Source: Salipaludibacillus agaradhaerens (GTDB lineage: Bacteria > Bacillota > Bacilli > Bacillales > Salisediminibacteriaceae). Taken from it: a stretch of 64,000 nucleotides of DNA. Of the stretch, positions 18,666 to 28,128 are shown one piece after another. The notes under the pieces were generated by a model. It made no database searches, had not been told where the DNA came from, and worked only from the letters and a program-made list of their open reading frames with translations. The DNA lies in assembly GCF_002019735.1 (NCBI RefSeq), contig NZ_KV917378.1:2444869-2508868 (forward strand), read 5' to 3'. How positions within the stretch are numbered: the first letter of the stretch is position 1; each line of letters opens with the position of its first letter. Position numbers and translations under genes: made by a program.

Positions 18666-19187
18666 CTACCGAGACGATAGACACCATAGCCAACAAGGCT
18701 TCCAATTGATTGTAATATAATCTACATCAAAAACCCCTATTGCCACGATCCCTAAACAGCTTAATAAATGCCGTACACATCCCATAATAAAGGCTATACT
18801 AACACTTAAAACCAACACTTTTGACCACCGCATCATATTAAAATACCATCCTAAGAAAATGCCCAATGGTATAAAATTAAAAGCAATCATACATACATAC
18901 TTGATGACGAATTGAGCTACTTCTATACTTGTATAATTTAAGAAATAAATAATCATTTCCAAAAATCGAAACGGTTTTAACTGAGGGTCCATCCATTCTA
19001 CCCCCACCGGTGGAATATGAATAACAAGAAAGTATGAATCCAATAGAACAACCAAATAGCTTAAAAACAAATAAAAAACGAGCCTCCTTTTCAACGATTT
19101 TTTCGGATGTAACAAAAGATCATAAAAAATATAAATTCCTAATGCTATTGTAAGGCTCACAATACTACTTATAACCACAGCGTTCAT
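18666..19187 (-). CDS. VanZ-like membrane protein, C terminus frameshifted
   Basis: About 173 residues with four hydrophobic segments and the VanZ-type block NFIPLGIFLGWYF followed by RHLLSCLGIVAIGVFDVDYI. VanZ family members have a terminal motif like DVDDIILNTLGALLGY. Here the frame breaks right after DVDYITIN, and the expected continuation GSLVGYGVYRLGRKI is found in the next frame, reaching a stop at 18617. So the gene carries a +1 or -2 frameshift and may be a recent pseudogene or a sequencing error. Start: the long frame opens with GTG at 19241 without a ribosome binding site. ATG at 19187, with AGGAGAG adjacent, is an alternative. Function of the family outside teicoplanin resistance is unclear. 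Confidence 0.55.
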   Translation of the reverse strand: MNAVVISSIVSLTIALGIYIFYDLLLHPKKSLKRRLVFYLFLSYLVVLLDSYFLVIHIPPVGVEWMDPQLKPFRFLEMIIYFLNYTSIEVAQFVIKYVCMIAFNFIPLGIFLGWYFNMMRWSKVLVLSVSIAFIMGCVRHLLSCLGIVAIGVFDVDYITINWKPCWLWCLSSR

Positions 19188-19241
19188 CTCTCCTGGAAAG
19201 CCATTCATTGGTTCAAAGGATAGCTCCTTGTTTATTGTCAC

Positions 19242-19673
19242 AATATGTCACTATACGGGGTGGAAGATAGTTATACAATAAGCGGTCTTACCTATTTTAT
19301 TTACGATAGCGCCATGTTTCTTCAAAGCTATCACGCTCATTTCATGGCAAAATCATCGTTTTCATTAAGACTAACCGATTATATTCCCCCTTTAAAGTAA
19401 CGATTTTTAAGTGTTTAGCCGTAAGTGCTGCTATTTCAGTTCACAGCCCTCTATCACAAATACCGTTTATTGACCTACACCCTTTGACCCATTTCTTTGA
19501 AACTATGGTAAACACATTGTCTTTTCCCACATTTCACATTAAGATTAAAGAAAACTGGCCAAATTTTTGTTCATAGATTTAGATAAGCTGGCTTGTTTTC
19601 TCGCTCATCCCCTTATATGCAAGTAAGGATGTTCACCTATCACTACCCACTATCTAAGGAGGCGTTGGATTGA
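19242..19673. other. Intergenic, no gene seen
   Basis: About 430 bp of AT-rich sequence between divergent genes. It should hold the promoter of the 5'-nucleotidase gene, but I see no distinctive motif. Confidence 0.45.
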
Positions 19674-21416
19674 ATGAAGAAAAAGACGAGTCTTTCTGCA
19701 CTGAGTGCCGTCGCAGCACTAACATTATTTTTAACAGCCTGTAACACGGATAACAATCTAGAAAACAATGAAAACAACAACAATACTGGCAATGACACGA
19801 ACAACCAAAATAACGAACAAAATGAAGCTGGTGAAGAAGCGTTTAATTTAACGATTTTCCACACGAATGACACTCACGGCCGTACAAATATGTACCCACA
19901 ATTAATCACCACATTAAATGAAGCGAAAGAAACTTATGGAGAAGGGTTGCTCCTTGATGCCGGTGATGTCTTTTCAGGCACACTTTATTTCAATGAATTC
20001 AGAGGCCAAGATGCTGTTGAGTTTATGAACCTTATGGAATATGATGCTTTCGTCCCAGGTAACCATGAATTTGACCTTGGAGATCCAGAAGAAGGGCATT
20101 CAGAATTAGCAGAGTTCTTTCAAGCAGCCGAATTCCCAATTGTTGCAGCGAATATGGACTTTTCTACAGATTCAAGCTTTGACGGTATGATTGGCGACAG
20201 TATCAGTTCTGATGCTGAAGGCGGTACGATTTATGATGGTATTATCATTGAACATGAAGGCGAACAAATTGGTATCTTCGGATTAAATACAGAAGACACG
20301 TTACATATTTCCAGTCCTGGTGAAGTGACATTCAACGATTATATTGAAACGGCACAAGACATGGTAGACCAATTTGAAGCTGAAGGTGTGAATAAGATCA
20401 TAGCGTTAACCCACCTCGGTTATGATACAGATCCTAACGTAGGTAACGATCTCCTTCTCGCTGAGCAAGTAGAAGGAATCGACGTGATTATTGGCGGACA
20501 CAGCCATACACAAGTGGATCCTCCTACCCTTGTTACTGAAAATGCCGATGGAGAAGCTATTGAACCGACTGTTGTGAGTCAGGCAGGTGAATATGGCCAA
20601 TTCCTTGGTGTAACCATAGTGGCGTTTGATGAAAATGGCGTTGTCGTCAGTTCTGATGGTGAGCTTCTTGCTACCGAAGACAGAGAACCTGACAGCGAAG
20701 CAGCTGAACTGCTAGCACCTTATACAGAACAAATCGAAGAACTTCAAAATGAGCCTGCTGGCTCTACAGTCATAAGTGAATTACCTAACCCTCGTCATGG
20801 TGAAGATGGCGAAGAGGGTGACCCAGAAAGTGTTCGAGCTAATGAAACAGCTCTCGGTAACTTAATCTCTGACGCCCAATTAGCGGCAGCTCAATCCGTG
20901 GAAGAAAACACGATTATGGCGTTACAAAATGGCGGTGGCATTCGTACGCCGATTGCAGAAGGTGACGTGACGATTGGCGAACTCATTGAAGTACAGCCAT
21001 TCGGAAATCGTCTCACCCTCCTCGAATTAACAGGGGAAGAGTTAATTGAAGCTTTCGAAGCAAGTGTTTATGACACACCGGAAGAAAATGGCGGTTTCCT
21101 CCAAGTGTCGTCCGGTACCCGTCTCACGTATGATAGCAGTGAGGAACCAGGACAACGGGTTGTGTCACTTGAAGTAGACATTGATGGGGAATATGTAGAA
21201 ATAGACGAAGAGGAAACATACACGGTGGCAACTAACAACTTTACAGCCACTGGCGGTGATGACCATGCCGTCTTCGGAGCAGCTTATGACGATGGCCGCG
21301 GGACAATCGTTGGCTTTACCGATTGGGAAATGCTGCGTGACTACATGGCTGAACTTGGTGACGTAGATTACCATGTTGAAGATCGTCTCATCGATCTCTC
21401 TTCTGAAGACGAATAA
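19674..21416 (+). CDS. 5'-nucleotidase/metallophosphatase lipoprotein (UshA-like)
   Basis: A 580-residue secreted enzyme. The signal sequence ends with lipobox FLTAC (Cys 23), then an Asn-rich linker. The N-terminal calcineurin-like phosphatase domain (about 60-330) has the metal motifs FHTNDTHGR, LDAGDVFSG, GNHEFDLGD, ALTHLGY and GGHSHTQVD. The C-terminal 5'-nucleotidase domain (about 365-560) has NGGGIRTPI and QPFGNRLTLLELTGEEL. Such proteins hydrolyse external nucleotides, releasing nucleosides and phosphate. Start: ATG at 19674, although the ribosome binding site AAGGAGG lies slightly far upstream. It is monocistronic with a strong terminator. Confidence 0.92.
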   Translation: MKKKTSLSALSAVAALTLFLTACNTDNNLENNENNNNTGNDTNNQNNEQNEAGEEAFNLTIFHTNDTHGRTNMYPQLITTLNEAKETYGEGLLLDAGDVFSGTLYFNEFRGQDAVEFMNLMEYDAFVPGNHEFDLGDPEEGHSELAEFFQAAEFPIVAANMDFSTDSSFDGMIGDSISSDAEGGTIYDGIIIEHEGEQIGIFGLNTEDTLHISSPGEVTFNDYIETAQDMVDQFEAEGVNKIIALTHLGYDTDPNVGNDLLLAEQVEGIDVIIGGHSHTQVDPPTLVTENADGEAIEPTVVSQAGEYGQFLGVTIVAFDENGVVVSSDGELLATEDREPDSEAAELLAPYTEQIEELQNEPAGSTVISELPNPRHGEDGEEGDPESVRANETALGNLISDAQLAAAQSVEENTIMALQNGGGIRTPIAEGDVTIGELIEVQPFGNRLTLLELTGEELIEAFEASVYDTPEENGGFLQVSSGTRLTYDSSEEPGQRVVSLEVDIDGEYVEIDEEETYTVATNNFTATGGDDHAVFGAAYDDGRGTIVGFTDWEMLRDYMAELGDVDYHVEDRLIDLSSEDE

Positions 21417-21423
21417 ATTAACT

Positions 21424-21456
21424 GATCCCGTCCTTTCAACGGACGGGATCGTTTTA
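21424..21456 (+). terminator. Terminator after 5'-nucleotidase gene
   Basis: GATCCCGTCC / GGACGGGATC arms, 7-base loop, then GTTTTAT. Confidence 0.88.
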
Positions 21457-21465
21457 TAGTTTATA

Positions 21466-21873
21466 CTAATCTTTATACACGACATAGGTTTTAGCCAGTT
21501 TGTCATGCAAGCCTGTTTTATTTTTGGTCAGACCGATCATAATAAAACCCGCAAAAAGTAATACATACGATAGCATTTGTGCAAAATATCTCCCAATCGC
21601 TTGACCGATAGATAGTTTCGTGTAGTGACCATTAGTAATTTTTAAGCCAAACACTACTTTACCTAAGGTAGCTTGATAAGATGTGAGCGGCATAGCGATG
21701 AAATACAACGTGCTTATGAAAACATACGGTATATAAAGAGCGGGAACCTGTTGGATTTCTGTCGTATCAAAAACCAGCACGCCAGCAAGCCAAAAAGGCA
21801 TAAATACAAGCAAACTGTCAATCACATAAGACCCCAGTCGCACCCAAAACCCCGCGTGGCGATAATTAGCCAT
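21466..21873 (-). CDS. RDD family membrane protein
   Basis: A 135-residue protein with three hydrophobic segments. The RDD pattern is complete: RLGSYVIDSLLVFMPFWLA near the N terminus (Arg and Asp), then TLGKVVFGLKIT and the terminal KTGLHDKLAKTYVV. RDD proteins are small membrane proteins of mostly unknown function, and some have been linked to sodium/proton exchange, which would suit an alkaliphile (inference). Start: ATG at 21873, 6 bases after GGGAGG. The longer frame to 21915 lacks a site. Confidence 0.85.
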   Translation of the reverse strand: MANYRHAGFWVRLGSYVIDSLLVFMPFWLAGVLVFDTTEIQQVPALYIPYVFISTLYFIAMPLTSYQATLGKVVFGLKITNGHYTKLSIGQAIGRYFAQMLSYVLLFAGFIMIGLTKNKTGLHDKLAKTYVVYKD

Positions 21874-22092
21874 CTTCGACCTCCCTCTTTTACAGTGACT
21901 ATTTATATTATACACATATGTCTTTCCCCCATTCTACAGCTATTAACCAACCTAAAGGCCTTTCCCATGACATGATCACCATTTTTGACCTTTCATCCTA
22001 AAATCATTTACTTACAAACAAAAACGTTTTCAGCTGATTTAACGACATGGATTTCCCTAGCTTATTGATAGAATCGACCTCACATTAACAGT

Positions 22093-22143
22093 AAAAAAGG
22101 TGCCTTTTAAGACGTAATAGAACGCCTTGCAGGTCACCTTTTC
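22093..22143 (-). terminator. Terminator after abgA
   Basis: AAGGTG...CACCTT arms with a further imperfect inner stem and TTTTTT on the minus strand. Confidence 0.6.
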
Positions 22144-22155
22144 CCCTTAATTTCA

Positions 22156-23478
22156 TTAATTTCTCTGTTCTGCTACAACTAAAGACATGAGCGTATGCAC
22201 AGCTACACATAGAACATTTTCATGATAATCAAAGTTAGGTTGATGATGTAAACCGGCCAATGGGGAATGATAGAGCATATAGGTGGCTAATCCCCCTTGA
22301 TCCTGCACAGCCTTCATCATCAGAGTAGCATCTTCAGATCCCCCTACCACACCGTCATCTATTATCTTTGTGACGATATGACTGTCTGTCAGTGCCTGTT
22401 TAACCTTGCCAACCCACTCACGATTAGAAGGAACAGATATACTTTCTCCCTGCTTCTTTGTCTCATACGTCACATTTTGCATACGAGCCGCTCCTTCAAT
22501 AATACGATGCGCCTCGTTACTAATAAAGCTGTTAACCTCTGTTGTGCTTCCCCGTGTTTCAAACCCTATTTTGGCATAGTCTGCAATAATATTTTTCCCT
22601 TGTCCTCCACTTATTTGACCAACATTGATACGACTATCTCCTGCATGATGTCTCGATATACCATGCAATCCAATCGTCGCGTGTGCTGCAGCTAGTATAG
22701 CATTTGCCCCGCTATCTGGATTGGCACCGGCATGGGCTGAGCGCCCGTGAAAGGTCGTTTCGTATTTTGTTGAGGCGAGCTGGCCGTGTGTGGTAGCAGT
22801 GACAGTTCCCAATTCTCCTTCCATAATATGCCCGCTCAAAAATAAATCGACACCATCTAGCCATCCTTTCTCCACCATTGACCGCGCACCTCTCAACCCC
22901 TCTTCTGAAGGCTGAAACAATAATGTATACGTCCCAGTCAGTTCGTCTAAATGTTGATCTAAAAATTGTGCAAGCCCTAAACCAATTGCCGTATGACCAT
23001 CATGAGCACACGCATGCATCGTCTGTTGCCTATTAGAACGAAAGCCTTCTTTTTCAGGGATATGATCTTTAAGTTCAACCTCTTGAATTGGAAGAGCATC
23101 AATATCAAAGCGAAACGCCATATGTTTACCTGGCTTCCCCGTCTCAAATTGGGCCACAACGCCTGTATGGCTTTGTGCGATCTCCTCTAAAAATTGAGAA
23201 GGACCTAGTTTCTCCTCTGCAAGCCGGTAGTAGAATTGTCGAATCTCTTCTGTAGGTAAACCTAACCGCTGATCTGATTTTGTCACTGCCTCTCCTGTAT
23301 ACACGTCACATTTCAACGGCTCCAATGCTTCTTTAATGTAAGAGGATGTGAGAAATTCACACCACCCTAACTCAGGGTGTTGATGTAAATACCGTCTCCA
23401 TTTTGATAGTTTAGGTTGCAGGGATTTGCTATAATCATGTAAATAAGACGTACTTAAATCGTTCGATTTTGTCATCAC
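22156..23478 (-). CDS. abgA: M20 family amidohydrolase, AbgA-like
   Basis: A 440-residue peptidase-family M20 enzyme resembling subunit A of p-aminobenzoyl-glutamate hydrolase, which splits p-aminobenzoyl-glutamate, a folate breakdown product. Motifs: YLHQHPELGWCEF, FRFDIDALPI, the metal-binding HACAHDGHTA, LFQPSEEGLRGARSM and GRSAHAGANPDSGANA (dimer domain). The N terminus has the longer insert typical of AbgA. Neighbours support the call: an abgT-type transporter and an abgB-type partner lie 1.3-4 kb away, with a regulator between them. The start is one of two adjacent ATGs at 23478/23475. Confidence 0.85.
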   Translation of the reverse strand: MMTKSNDLSTSYLHDYSKSLQPKLSKWRRYLHQHPELGWCEFLTSSYIKEALEPLKCDVYTGEAVTKSDQRLGLPTEEIRQFYYRLAEEKLGPSQFLEEIAQSHTGVVAQFETGKPGKHMAFRFDIDALPIQEVELKDHIPEKEGFRSNRQQTMHACAHDGHTAIGLGLAQFLDQHLDELTGTYTLLFQPSEEGLRGARSMVEKGWLDGVDLFLSGHIMEGELGTVTATTHGQLASTKYETTFHGRSAHAGANPDSGANAILAAAHATIGLHGISRHHAGDSRINVGQISGGQGKNIIADYAKIGFETRGSTTEVNSFISNEAHRIIEGAARMQNVTYETKKQGESISVPSNREWVGKVKQALTDSHIVTKIIDDGVVGGSEDATLMMKAVQDQGGLATYMLYHSPLAGLHHQPNFDYHENVLCVAVHTLMSLVVAEQRN

Positions 23479-23517
23479 TATAAACTCCTAACTTATAATT
23501 TATTTAAGGGGGCTATC

Positions 23518-24810
23518 ATGTATCGTATTGCTATTATTACGGCTGTCCATTCACAAGCATTTATCGAAAAATCTTTGAACAAGGCCTTCCCAAATATTGA
23601 TTTTATATACCTTTCATACTCTGATACTGAAGATGCTTTAAAGCATTATTACCAACACAAAGATTATGTGAATGGCATGCTTTTTAGCGGGGAGTTAACT
23701 TATTACTTCGTTAAACAGGAAATTTCACACTTCTCCCTGCCAGTTAGCTACTTAGAACTTACTCAAGAAGATTTTTACAAAACATTATTACCGCTTTTCA
23801 ATGACCACCAACTAAAACTAGAACGAACCTGTATTGACTTCTTAAATAATGATAATGATTATATGGGATTGAAAGATATTACAGAGCCAGATAAGTTCCC
23901 TTATATTTTTGATGATCACTTATTTAATACATTATCTCCTACAATTGTAGATGATGTGGTAAATAGGCATAAAGAGCTCTATCATAATGGCAAAATTGAC
24001 CTGTCTATCACGCGATTTAGTAATGCCACTAAAAAACTCAAGGCACTAAATATCCCAACGGTATTTCTGTTCCCATCTTCAAAATCCATTGTTAAGCAAA
24101 TGCATACTCTTATAGCGGATATTAAAGGGGTGAAACTATTAGAAAATCAAATTGCGGTTGGAAAGTTAACTTTTTCTGCTACTGGACCTCCAGAAGATCT
24201 AGAAATCAAACAATTACATTTACATCGTCTCATATTAGAATTTGCTAAAATGAAAGGCTCTTCCTTCTTTGTCCAAAATAATCACGATCACTTTATTATT
24301 GTGACGACCTATGGGGAGCTTAAATTGATCACCAACATGTTAAAGCATGCCGAGCTTTTCGATTATCTTCAAAAGCACGCAGATGTGACGATAAAAATAG
24401 GTTGGGGTGTTGGTGGTTCAGTAGAACAAGCTCAAAAAAATGCTGATCAAGCGAAAAGTCTTCAAGGGATCTCCGGCCCATATATTGTAAGCGAAACGGA
24501 TGTGTATGGACCATTAAGACTAGCTTATACCCCTGAAAAGACTGATGACAGCGAATTGGTACATATTAGTAACTATCACCATATTTCGCCGCATCACCTA
24601 CAGCGGTTGCTCTATACTCTTGAAAAACTGAGTACCGATCATTTAACATCTGAAGATTTAGCAACACATTTAGGCATTTCCACTCGGAGCGCCAACCGTG
24701 TTCTGAATAAATTCGTAGATCAAGGCTTAGCTAAAGTGAAACATCAATCTGTTGGAAGAGGACGGCCACAAAAGGTATACGTGATTGATATTACAAAGCT
24801 TCAAGGTTAG
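23518..24810 (+). CDS. HTH transcriptional regulator of the abg locus (uncharacterised family)
   Basis: A 430-residue protein. Residues 1-200 resemble a periplasmic-binding-like or PrpR-type sensor fold without close family recognition. Residues about 230-345 look like a nucleotidyl-cyclase or GGDEF-like fold (GSSFFVQNNHDHFIIVTTYG; IGWGVGGSVEQAQKNADQA). The end holds a winged helix (SEDLATHLGISTRSANRVLN...VGRGRPQKVYVI). It is divergent from abgA (39 bp between starts) and convergent with abgT (stops 1 base apart), so it probably controls both. This differs from the LysR-type AbgR of E. coli. The ATG at 23518 has an AAGGGGG site. Domain limits are my estimate. Confidence 0.65.
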   Translation: MYRIAIITAVHSQAFIEKSLNKAFPNIDFIYLSYSDTEDALKHYYQHKDYVNGMLFSGELTYYFVKQEISHFSLPVSYLELTQEDFYKTLLPLFNDHQLKLERTCIDFLNNDNDYMGLKDITEPDKFPYIFDDHLFNTLSPTIVDDVVNRHKELYHNGKIDLSITRFSNATKKLKALNIPTVFLFPSSKSIVKQMHTLIADIKGVKLLENQIAVGKLTFSATGPPEDLEIKQLHLHRLILEFAKMKGSSFFVQNNHDHFIIVTTYGELKLITNMLKHAELFDYLQKHADVTIKIGWGVGGSVEQAQKNADQAKSLQGISGPYIVSETDVYGPLRLAYTPEKTDDSELVHISNYHHISPHHLQRLLYTLEKLSTDHLTSEDLATHLGISTRSANRVLNKFVDQGLAKVKHQSVGRGRPQKVYVIDITKLQG

Positions 24811-24811
24811 C

Positions 24812-26374
24812 TTAGTAATACATATAAACCCCGGGCCCGACAGGTAAGCCAAGCAAGCTCCATATGACAAACAAAATAATCCAGCAAATTAACATGATAA
24901 TAGCGAAAGGCAGCATAGCAGAAAATAATGTACCAATACCCGTCCTATAATCATACTGTTTCATTAACCCTAAAATTAAAATAGCGTAAGGGCTTGTGGG
25001 TGCCAACAGATTAGTGGCAGAGTCACCTATGCGAAAAGCCATTTGGATGTACCCTGGATCAAAGCCGATATTATAAAAAATCGGTAAGAAGACAGGTGCT
25101 AAAAGGGCCCACTGAGCTGAACCACTTGTGACAAATAAATTAATCACAGCGCAAAGAATGATGAACAAGACAACGGCCGGCAATCCTGTAAAATTCATGC
25201 TCTCCATTAAATTTGTACTACTTACTGCAATGATGGTACTCATGTTAGTCCAATTAAAATAAGCAATAAATTGAGCTGCGAAAAACACGAGTACAATGAA
25301 ACCACTCATTTCAGCTATTGACTTCCCCATTAAAACGGGAACATCAGATAAAGAGGTCAGTGATTTAACAGTAAAGCCGTATGTGAGTGAAATAATGAGA
25401 AAGAACCCGAGTAAAAGAGGCACAATGCTTGAAAGAAATAAAGAATCTAAGAAGCTATCGCCCCCTCCACGTAAGAGGGCATTTTGCGGAATGGTGAGTA
25501 TCGCTATAAAGGTCACATACAGGATTCCTGATAAAGCCGCATAACGGAGTCCTTTGATCTGTTGTTTTGAAATATGTGATTCTTTATGATTTAAAAATCC
25601 TTCTTCTGCCATTGACGAATTATATTCTCCAAACCTCGGTTCAATATATTTCTTCGCCACAAAGGCAATCACAACAACTAACATGCCTACTGATATCATC
25701 CCAAAAAACCAGTTAGCCACAGGTGTCACAGCACGAGCCGTGTCATTATAGCCCTGAATCACTTCTGTTGTAATACCTGATAGCAAAACATCTGTCCCTG
25801 CAATGATTAAATTCGCTGTAAATCCACCTATCGTAGCTGCATATCCGATCAGAAGACCTGCTATCGGATGGCGGTTTAGAGAATAATAGATCATCGCTGC
25901 CATAGCAGGAACAATCACAACCGCAGCATCTGACGCTATATTTCCAATTATCCCTGTAAAAATGACAGCATAGGTTACAAACCTACTTTGCACTTTTGTA
26001 AGTGAGACTCGCATAAACGTTTCGAAAAAACCGACCTGTTTAGCTAAACCAATCCCTAACATCATGACAAGTACTAAGCCAAGGGATGAAAACCCCGCAA
26101 AATTACTAATGAGAGACGTTAATATATAATCGATTCCTTCAGTAGACATAAGATTTTGCACGTGAACAGTTTCACCAGTTAACGGTTCCACGACGTTCAC
26201 TCCTAAGGAGTTTAACAGCCAAGATATTAGAATGATAGCAAAGCTAAGATAAACGAAAAGCATGGCGGGGTGAGGTAACTTATTTCCCCCTTTTTCAATC
26301 ACATTCATGAGTCTTTGCACAAAACGACTCTCTTGTTGCGATCCTTCTACTTGCAGATTTGCCTTCATAACCAT
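24812..26374 (-). CDS. abgT: AbgT family transporter
   Basis: A 520-residue integral membrane protein with 11-13 hydrophobic segments, typical of the AbgT family, which imports p-aminobenzoyl-glutamate or exports sulfonamide-like antimetabolites. Diagnostic blocks: NVIEKGGNKLPHPAMLFVYL at the N terminus, NIASDAAVVIVPAMAAMIYY, SGSAQWALLAPVFLPI and RIGDSATNLLAPTSPY. It lies 11 bp downstream of the abgB-like gene on the same strand, so the two form an operon. The neighbouring hydrolases make uptake of aminobenzoyl-glutamate, or of another acyl-amino acid, the likely role. Confidence 0.9.
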   Translation of the reverse strand: MVMKANLQVEGSQQESRFVQRLMNVIEKGGNKLPHPAMLFVYLSFAIILISWLLNSLGVNVVEPLTGETVHVQNLMSTEGIDYILTSLISNFAGFSSLGLVLVMMLGIGLAKQVGFFETFMRVSLTKVQSRFVTYAVIFTGIIGNIASDAAVVIVPAMAAMIYYSLNRHPIAGLLIGYAATIGGFTANLIIAGTDVLLSGITTEVIQGYNDTARAVTPVANWFFGMISVGMLVVVIAFVAKKYIEPRFGEYNSSMAEEGFLNHKESHISKQQIKGLRYAALSGILYVTFIAILTIPQNALLRGGGDSFLDSLFLSSIVPLLLGFFLIISLTYGFTVKSLTSLSDVPVLMGKSIAEMSGFIVLVFFAAQFIAYFNWTNMSTIIAVSSTNLMESMNFTGLPAVVLFIILCAVINLFVTSGSAQWALLAPVFLPIFYNIGFDPGYIQMAFRIGDSATNLLAPTSPYAILILGLMKQYDYRTGIGTLFSAMLPFAIIMLICWIILFVIWSLLGLPVGPGVYMYY

Positions 26375-26385
26375 ACCTCCTCATC

Positions 26386-27831
26386 TCATTTAATGGGCTG
26401 TGGCTTTATACCATCAGGGATAAGTGATTCATACTGATCTCTACACCTTAACAGTCGATGCTCTTGCTGAGCTTTTTTTAGCACCTCTGGTGACGTAAGC
26501 AAAGCTAAACCTGTTCTTGCCATAACTTCAGCAGCATACATCATTGCTTTATGGGCAATTGTCGTCTTACCATGCGATACTATTTGCCATGAGTGCAATG
26601 TGGCCCCAAATGCATAGCAATTACTAAAACATTGTACAGTGGGGGCTATATGGCTCACATCACCTACATCGCTTGATCCATGGAGAAGCTGCGACTTTTC
26701 ACTATAAGGAAGTATCTTATTCAGTAATGGCGGCGACTCAGATAGTAGGGTGTTCCACGTTTCATGCTCCCGTTCATCGATCATTTGAAAAATTTGCTTC
26801 TTATTTGATTCAATTTCTTCAGGCCGATAAGTGCTCACGTATTCTTCAGCAAGTCGCTTTTCAGCATCTGTATAATGAGGTAACGTCACCTGCTTCATCT
26901 GTTCATACATCAGTTTTTCAAGTGTTTTGTTCCGTACAACCCCAGAGCAGCCCTTATCAAATCGCGTCTTAACTGTTGTGTCGGTCATCATGGCCGCACC
27001 TTTTGCGATATTGACAACCCGTCTATAAATATCCTTTAACTGGTCATTCTGAGGCGCCCTCATTAAATAAAGCACTTCTGCTTTTTCCTGAACGACGTTA
27101 GGTGAAAGCCCCCCAGTATCTGTGACCGCATAATGAAGTCGTGCGTCTTGAACAAGATGCTCACGTAAGTAATTTACCCCTACATTCATCAGCTCTACAG
27201 CATCTAAAGCACTCCTTCCCAAATGAGGAGCGGCAGCAGCATGGGCAGCCCGTCCTTTAAATTCAAAAGCAATTTGATAATTGGCTAGCGTGTTCATTGA
27301 AAAAATCCCGTTAAACGTGTATGGATGCCAGCTGATTGCTACATCGATATCATCGAAAAGCCCTTCTTTCACCATAAAAGCTTTTCCAGAGCCCCCCTCT
27401 TCTCCTGGACATCCATAAAACCTAATCGTTCCTGTCCTCTTATTCTTCTCAAGCTCGTAGCGTAATGCTATAGCAGCTCCTGCGGCCCCAACACCTAGTA
27501 GATTATGGCCGCACCCATGCCCATTAATATTTCCCGTAAAGGGAGCAGGGTGTGTCGTACCAGCGGCTTGACTCATATGGGACAAGGCATCGTATTCCCC
27601 TAAAAAAGCCATAACCGGCTCTCCCTCTCCATATTCAGCTATAAACGCTGTTTCAATCCCCCCTATATTGGTTTTGACTGTAAATCCATGGTTGGTTAAT
27701 AGTTTCTGCAAAATACTCATAGACGCTAATTCTTCAAATCGCAGTTCAGCTACTTCCCATATCGCATCGCTTGCATCTACCATCTCCTTTTGTATCGCTG
27801 CTAGATAGTCAGAAATGCCTTTTTTAGTCAT
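26386..27831 (-). CDS. abgB: M20 family amidohydrolase, AbgB-like
   Basis: A 481-residue peptidase-family M20 enzyme resembling subunit B of p-aminobenzoyl-glutamate hydrolase. Motifs: AFLGEYDALSHMSQAAGTTH, the metal-binding INGHGCGHNLLGVGAAGAA, GCPGEEGGSGKAFMV, GRAAHAAAAPHLGRSALDA, and the C-terminal SSDVGDVSHIAPTVQC typical of AbgB-type proteins. It is first in an operon with abgT. Two palindromes lie in the 110 bp upstream and may be operator sites. It probably pairs with the AbgA-like protein, although the two genes are 2.9 kb apart rather than adjacent. Confidence 0.88.
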   Translation of the reverse strand: MTKKGISDYLAAIQKEMVDASDAIWEVAELRFEELASMSILQKLLTNHGFTVKTNIGGIETAFIAEYGEGEPVMAFLGEYDALSHMSQAAGTTHPAPFTGNINGHGCGHNLLGVGAAGAAIALRYELEKNKRTGTIRFYGCPGEEGGSGKAFMVKEGLFDDIDVAISWHPYTFNGIFSMNTLANYQIAFEFKGRAAHAAAAPHLGRSALDAVELMNVGVNYLREHLVQDARLHYAVTDTGGLSPNVVQEKAEVLYLMRAPQNDQLKDIYRRVVNIAKGAAMMTDTTVKTRFDKGCSGVVRNKTLEKLMYEQMKQVTLPHYTDAEKRLAEEYVSTYRPEEIESNKKQIFQMIDEREHETWNTLLSESPPLLNKILPYSEKSQLLHGSSDVGDVSHIAPTVQCFSNCYAFGATLHSWQIVSHGKTTIAHKAMMYAAEVMARTGLALLTSPEVLKKAQQEHRLLRCRDQYESLIPDGIKPQPIK

Positions 27832-27870
27832 GTATCCACCCCATTATTAATATTTTGAATTTTCAGTTTT

Positions 27871-27892
27871 ATTAATCTTATACTAGATTAAT
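27871..27892. promoter_or_regulatory. Palindrome upstream of abgB (candidate operator)
   Basis: Perfect ATTAATCT-6 bp-AGATTAAT, centred about 50 bp upstream of the abgB start. Position suits a regulator site. No matching palindrome was seen by abgA. Confidence 0.5.
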
Positions 27893-27915
27893 AGTGAAGT
27901 CTATATTTATGACAG

Positions 27916-27937
27916 ATTATTAGACACGTCTAATAAT
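27916..27937. promoter_or_regulatory. Second palindrome upstream of abgB
   Basis: Perfect 10-bp arms ATTATTAGAC-AC-GTCTAATAAT, 45 bp further upstream from the first. Confidence 0.5.
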
Positions 27938-27989
27938 AAAGCCAACCTTTAATCAGTAGGAGCTATACGGACGGATACCTATGATAAAC
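27936..27989 (+). repeat. Dispersed element, internally deleted copy
   Basis: About 54 bp: ATAAAGCCAACCTTTAATCA joined to CTATACGGACGGATACC and TATGATAAA. Confidence 0.55.
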
Positions 27990-28027
27990 ACTACTTATTC
28001 AATGCCTATAAATAAATCATTTGCCAA

Positions 28028-28062
28028 TAAAAACAGCGCACCCTAATGAAAAGGGTACGCTG
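28028..28062 (-). terminator. Terminator after the papain-like gene
   Basis: CAGCGCACCCT / AGGGTACGCTG (one mismatch) with TTTTT on the minus strand. Confidence 0.75.
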
Positions 28063-28077
28063 AATAATACGTTTCCA

Positions 28078-28112
28078 TATAAAGTTAAACTTCAATCAGT
28101 GGGATAATTAAT
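28078..28112 (+). repeat. Dispersed element, 5' fragment
   Basis: ATAAAGTTAAACTTCAATCAGTGGG only. The rest is lost. Confidence 0.4.
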
Positions 28113-28128
28113 GAGAATAATGTCCTTA

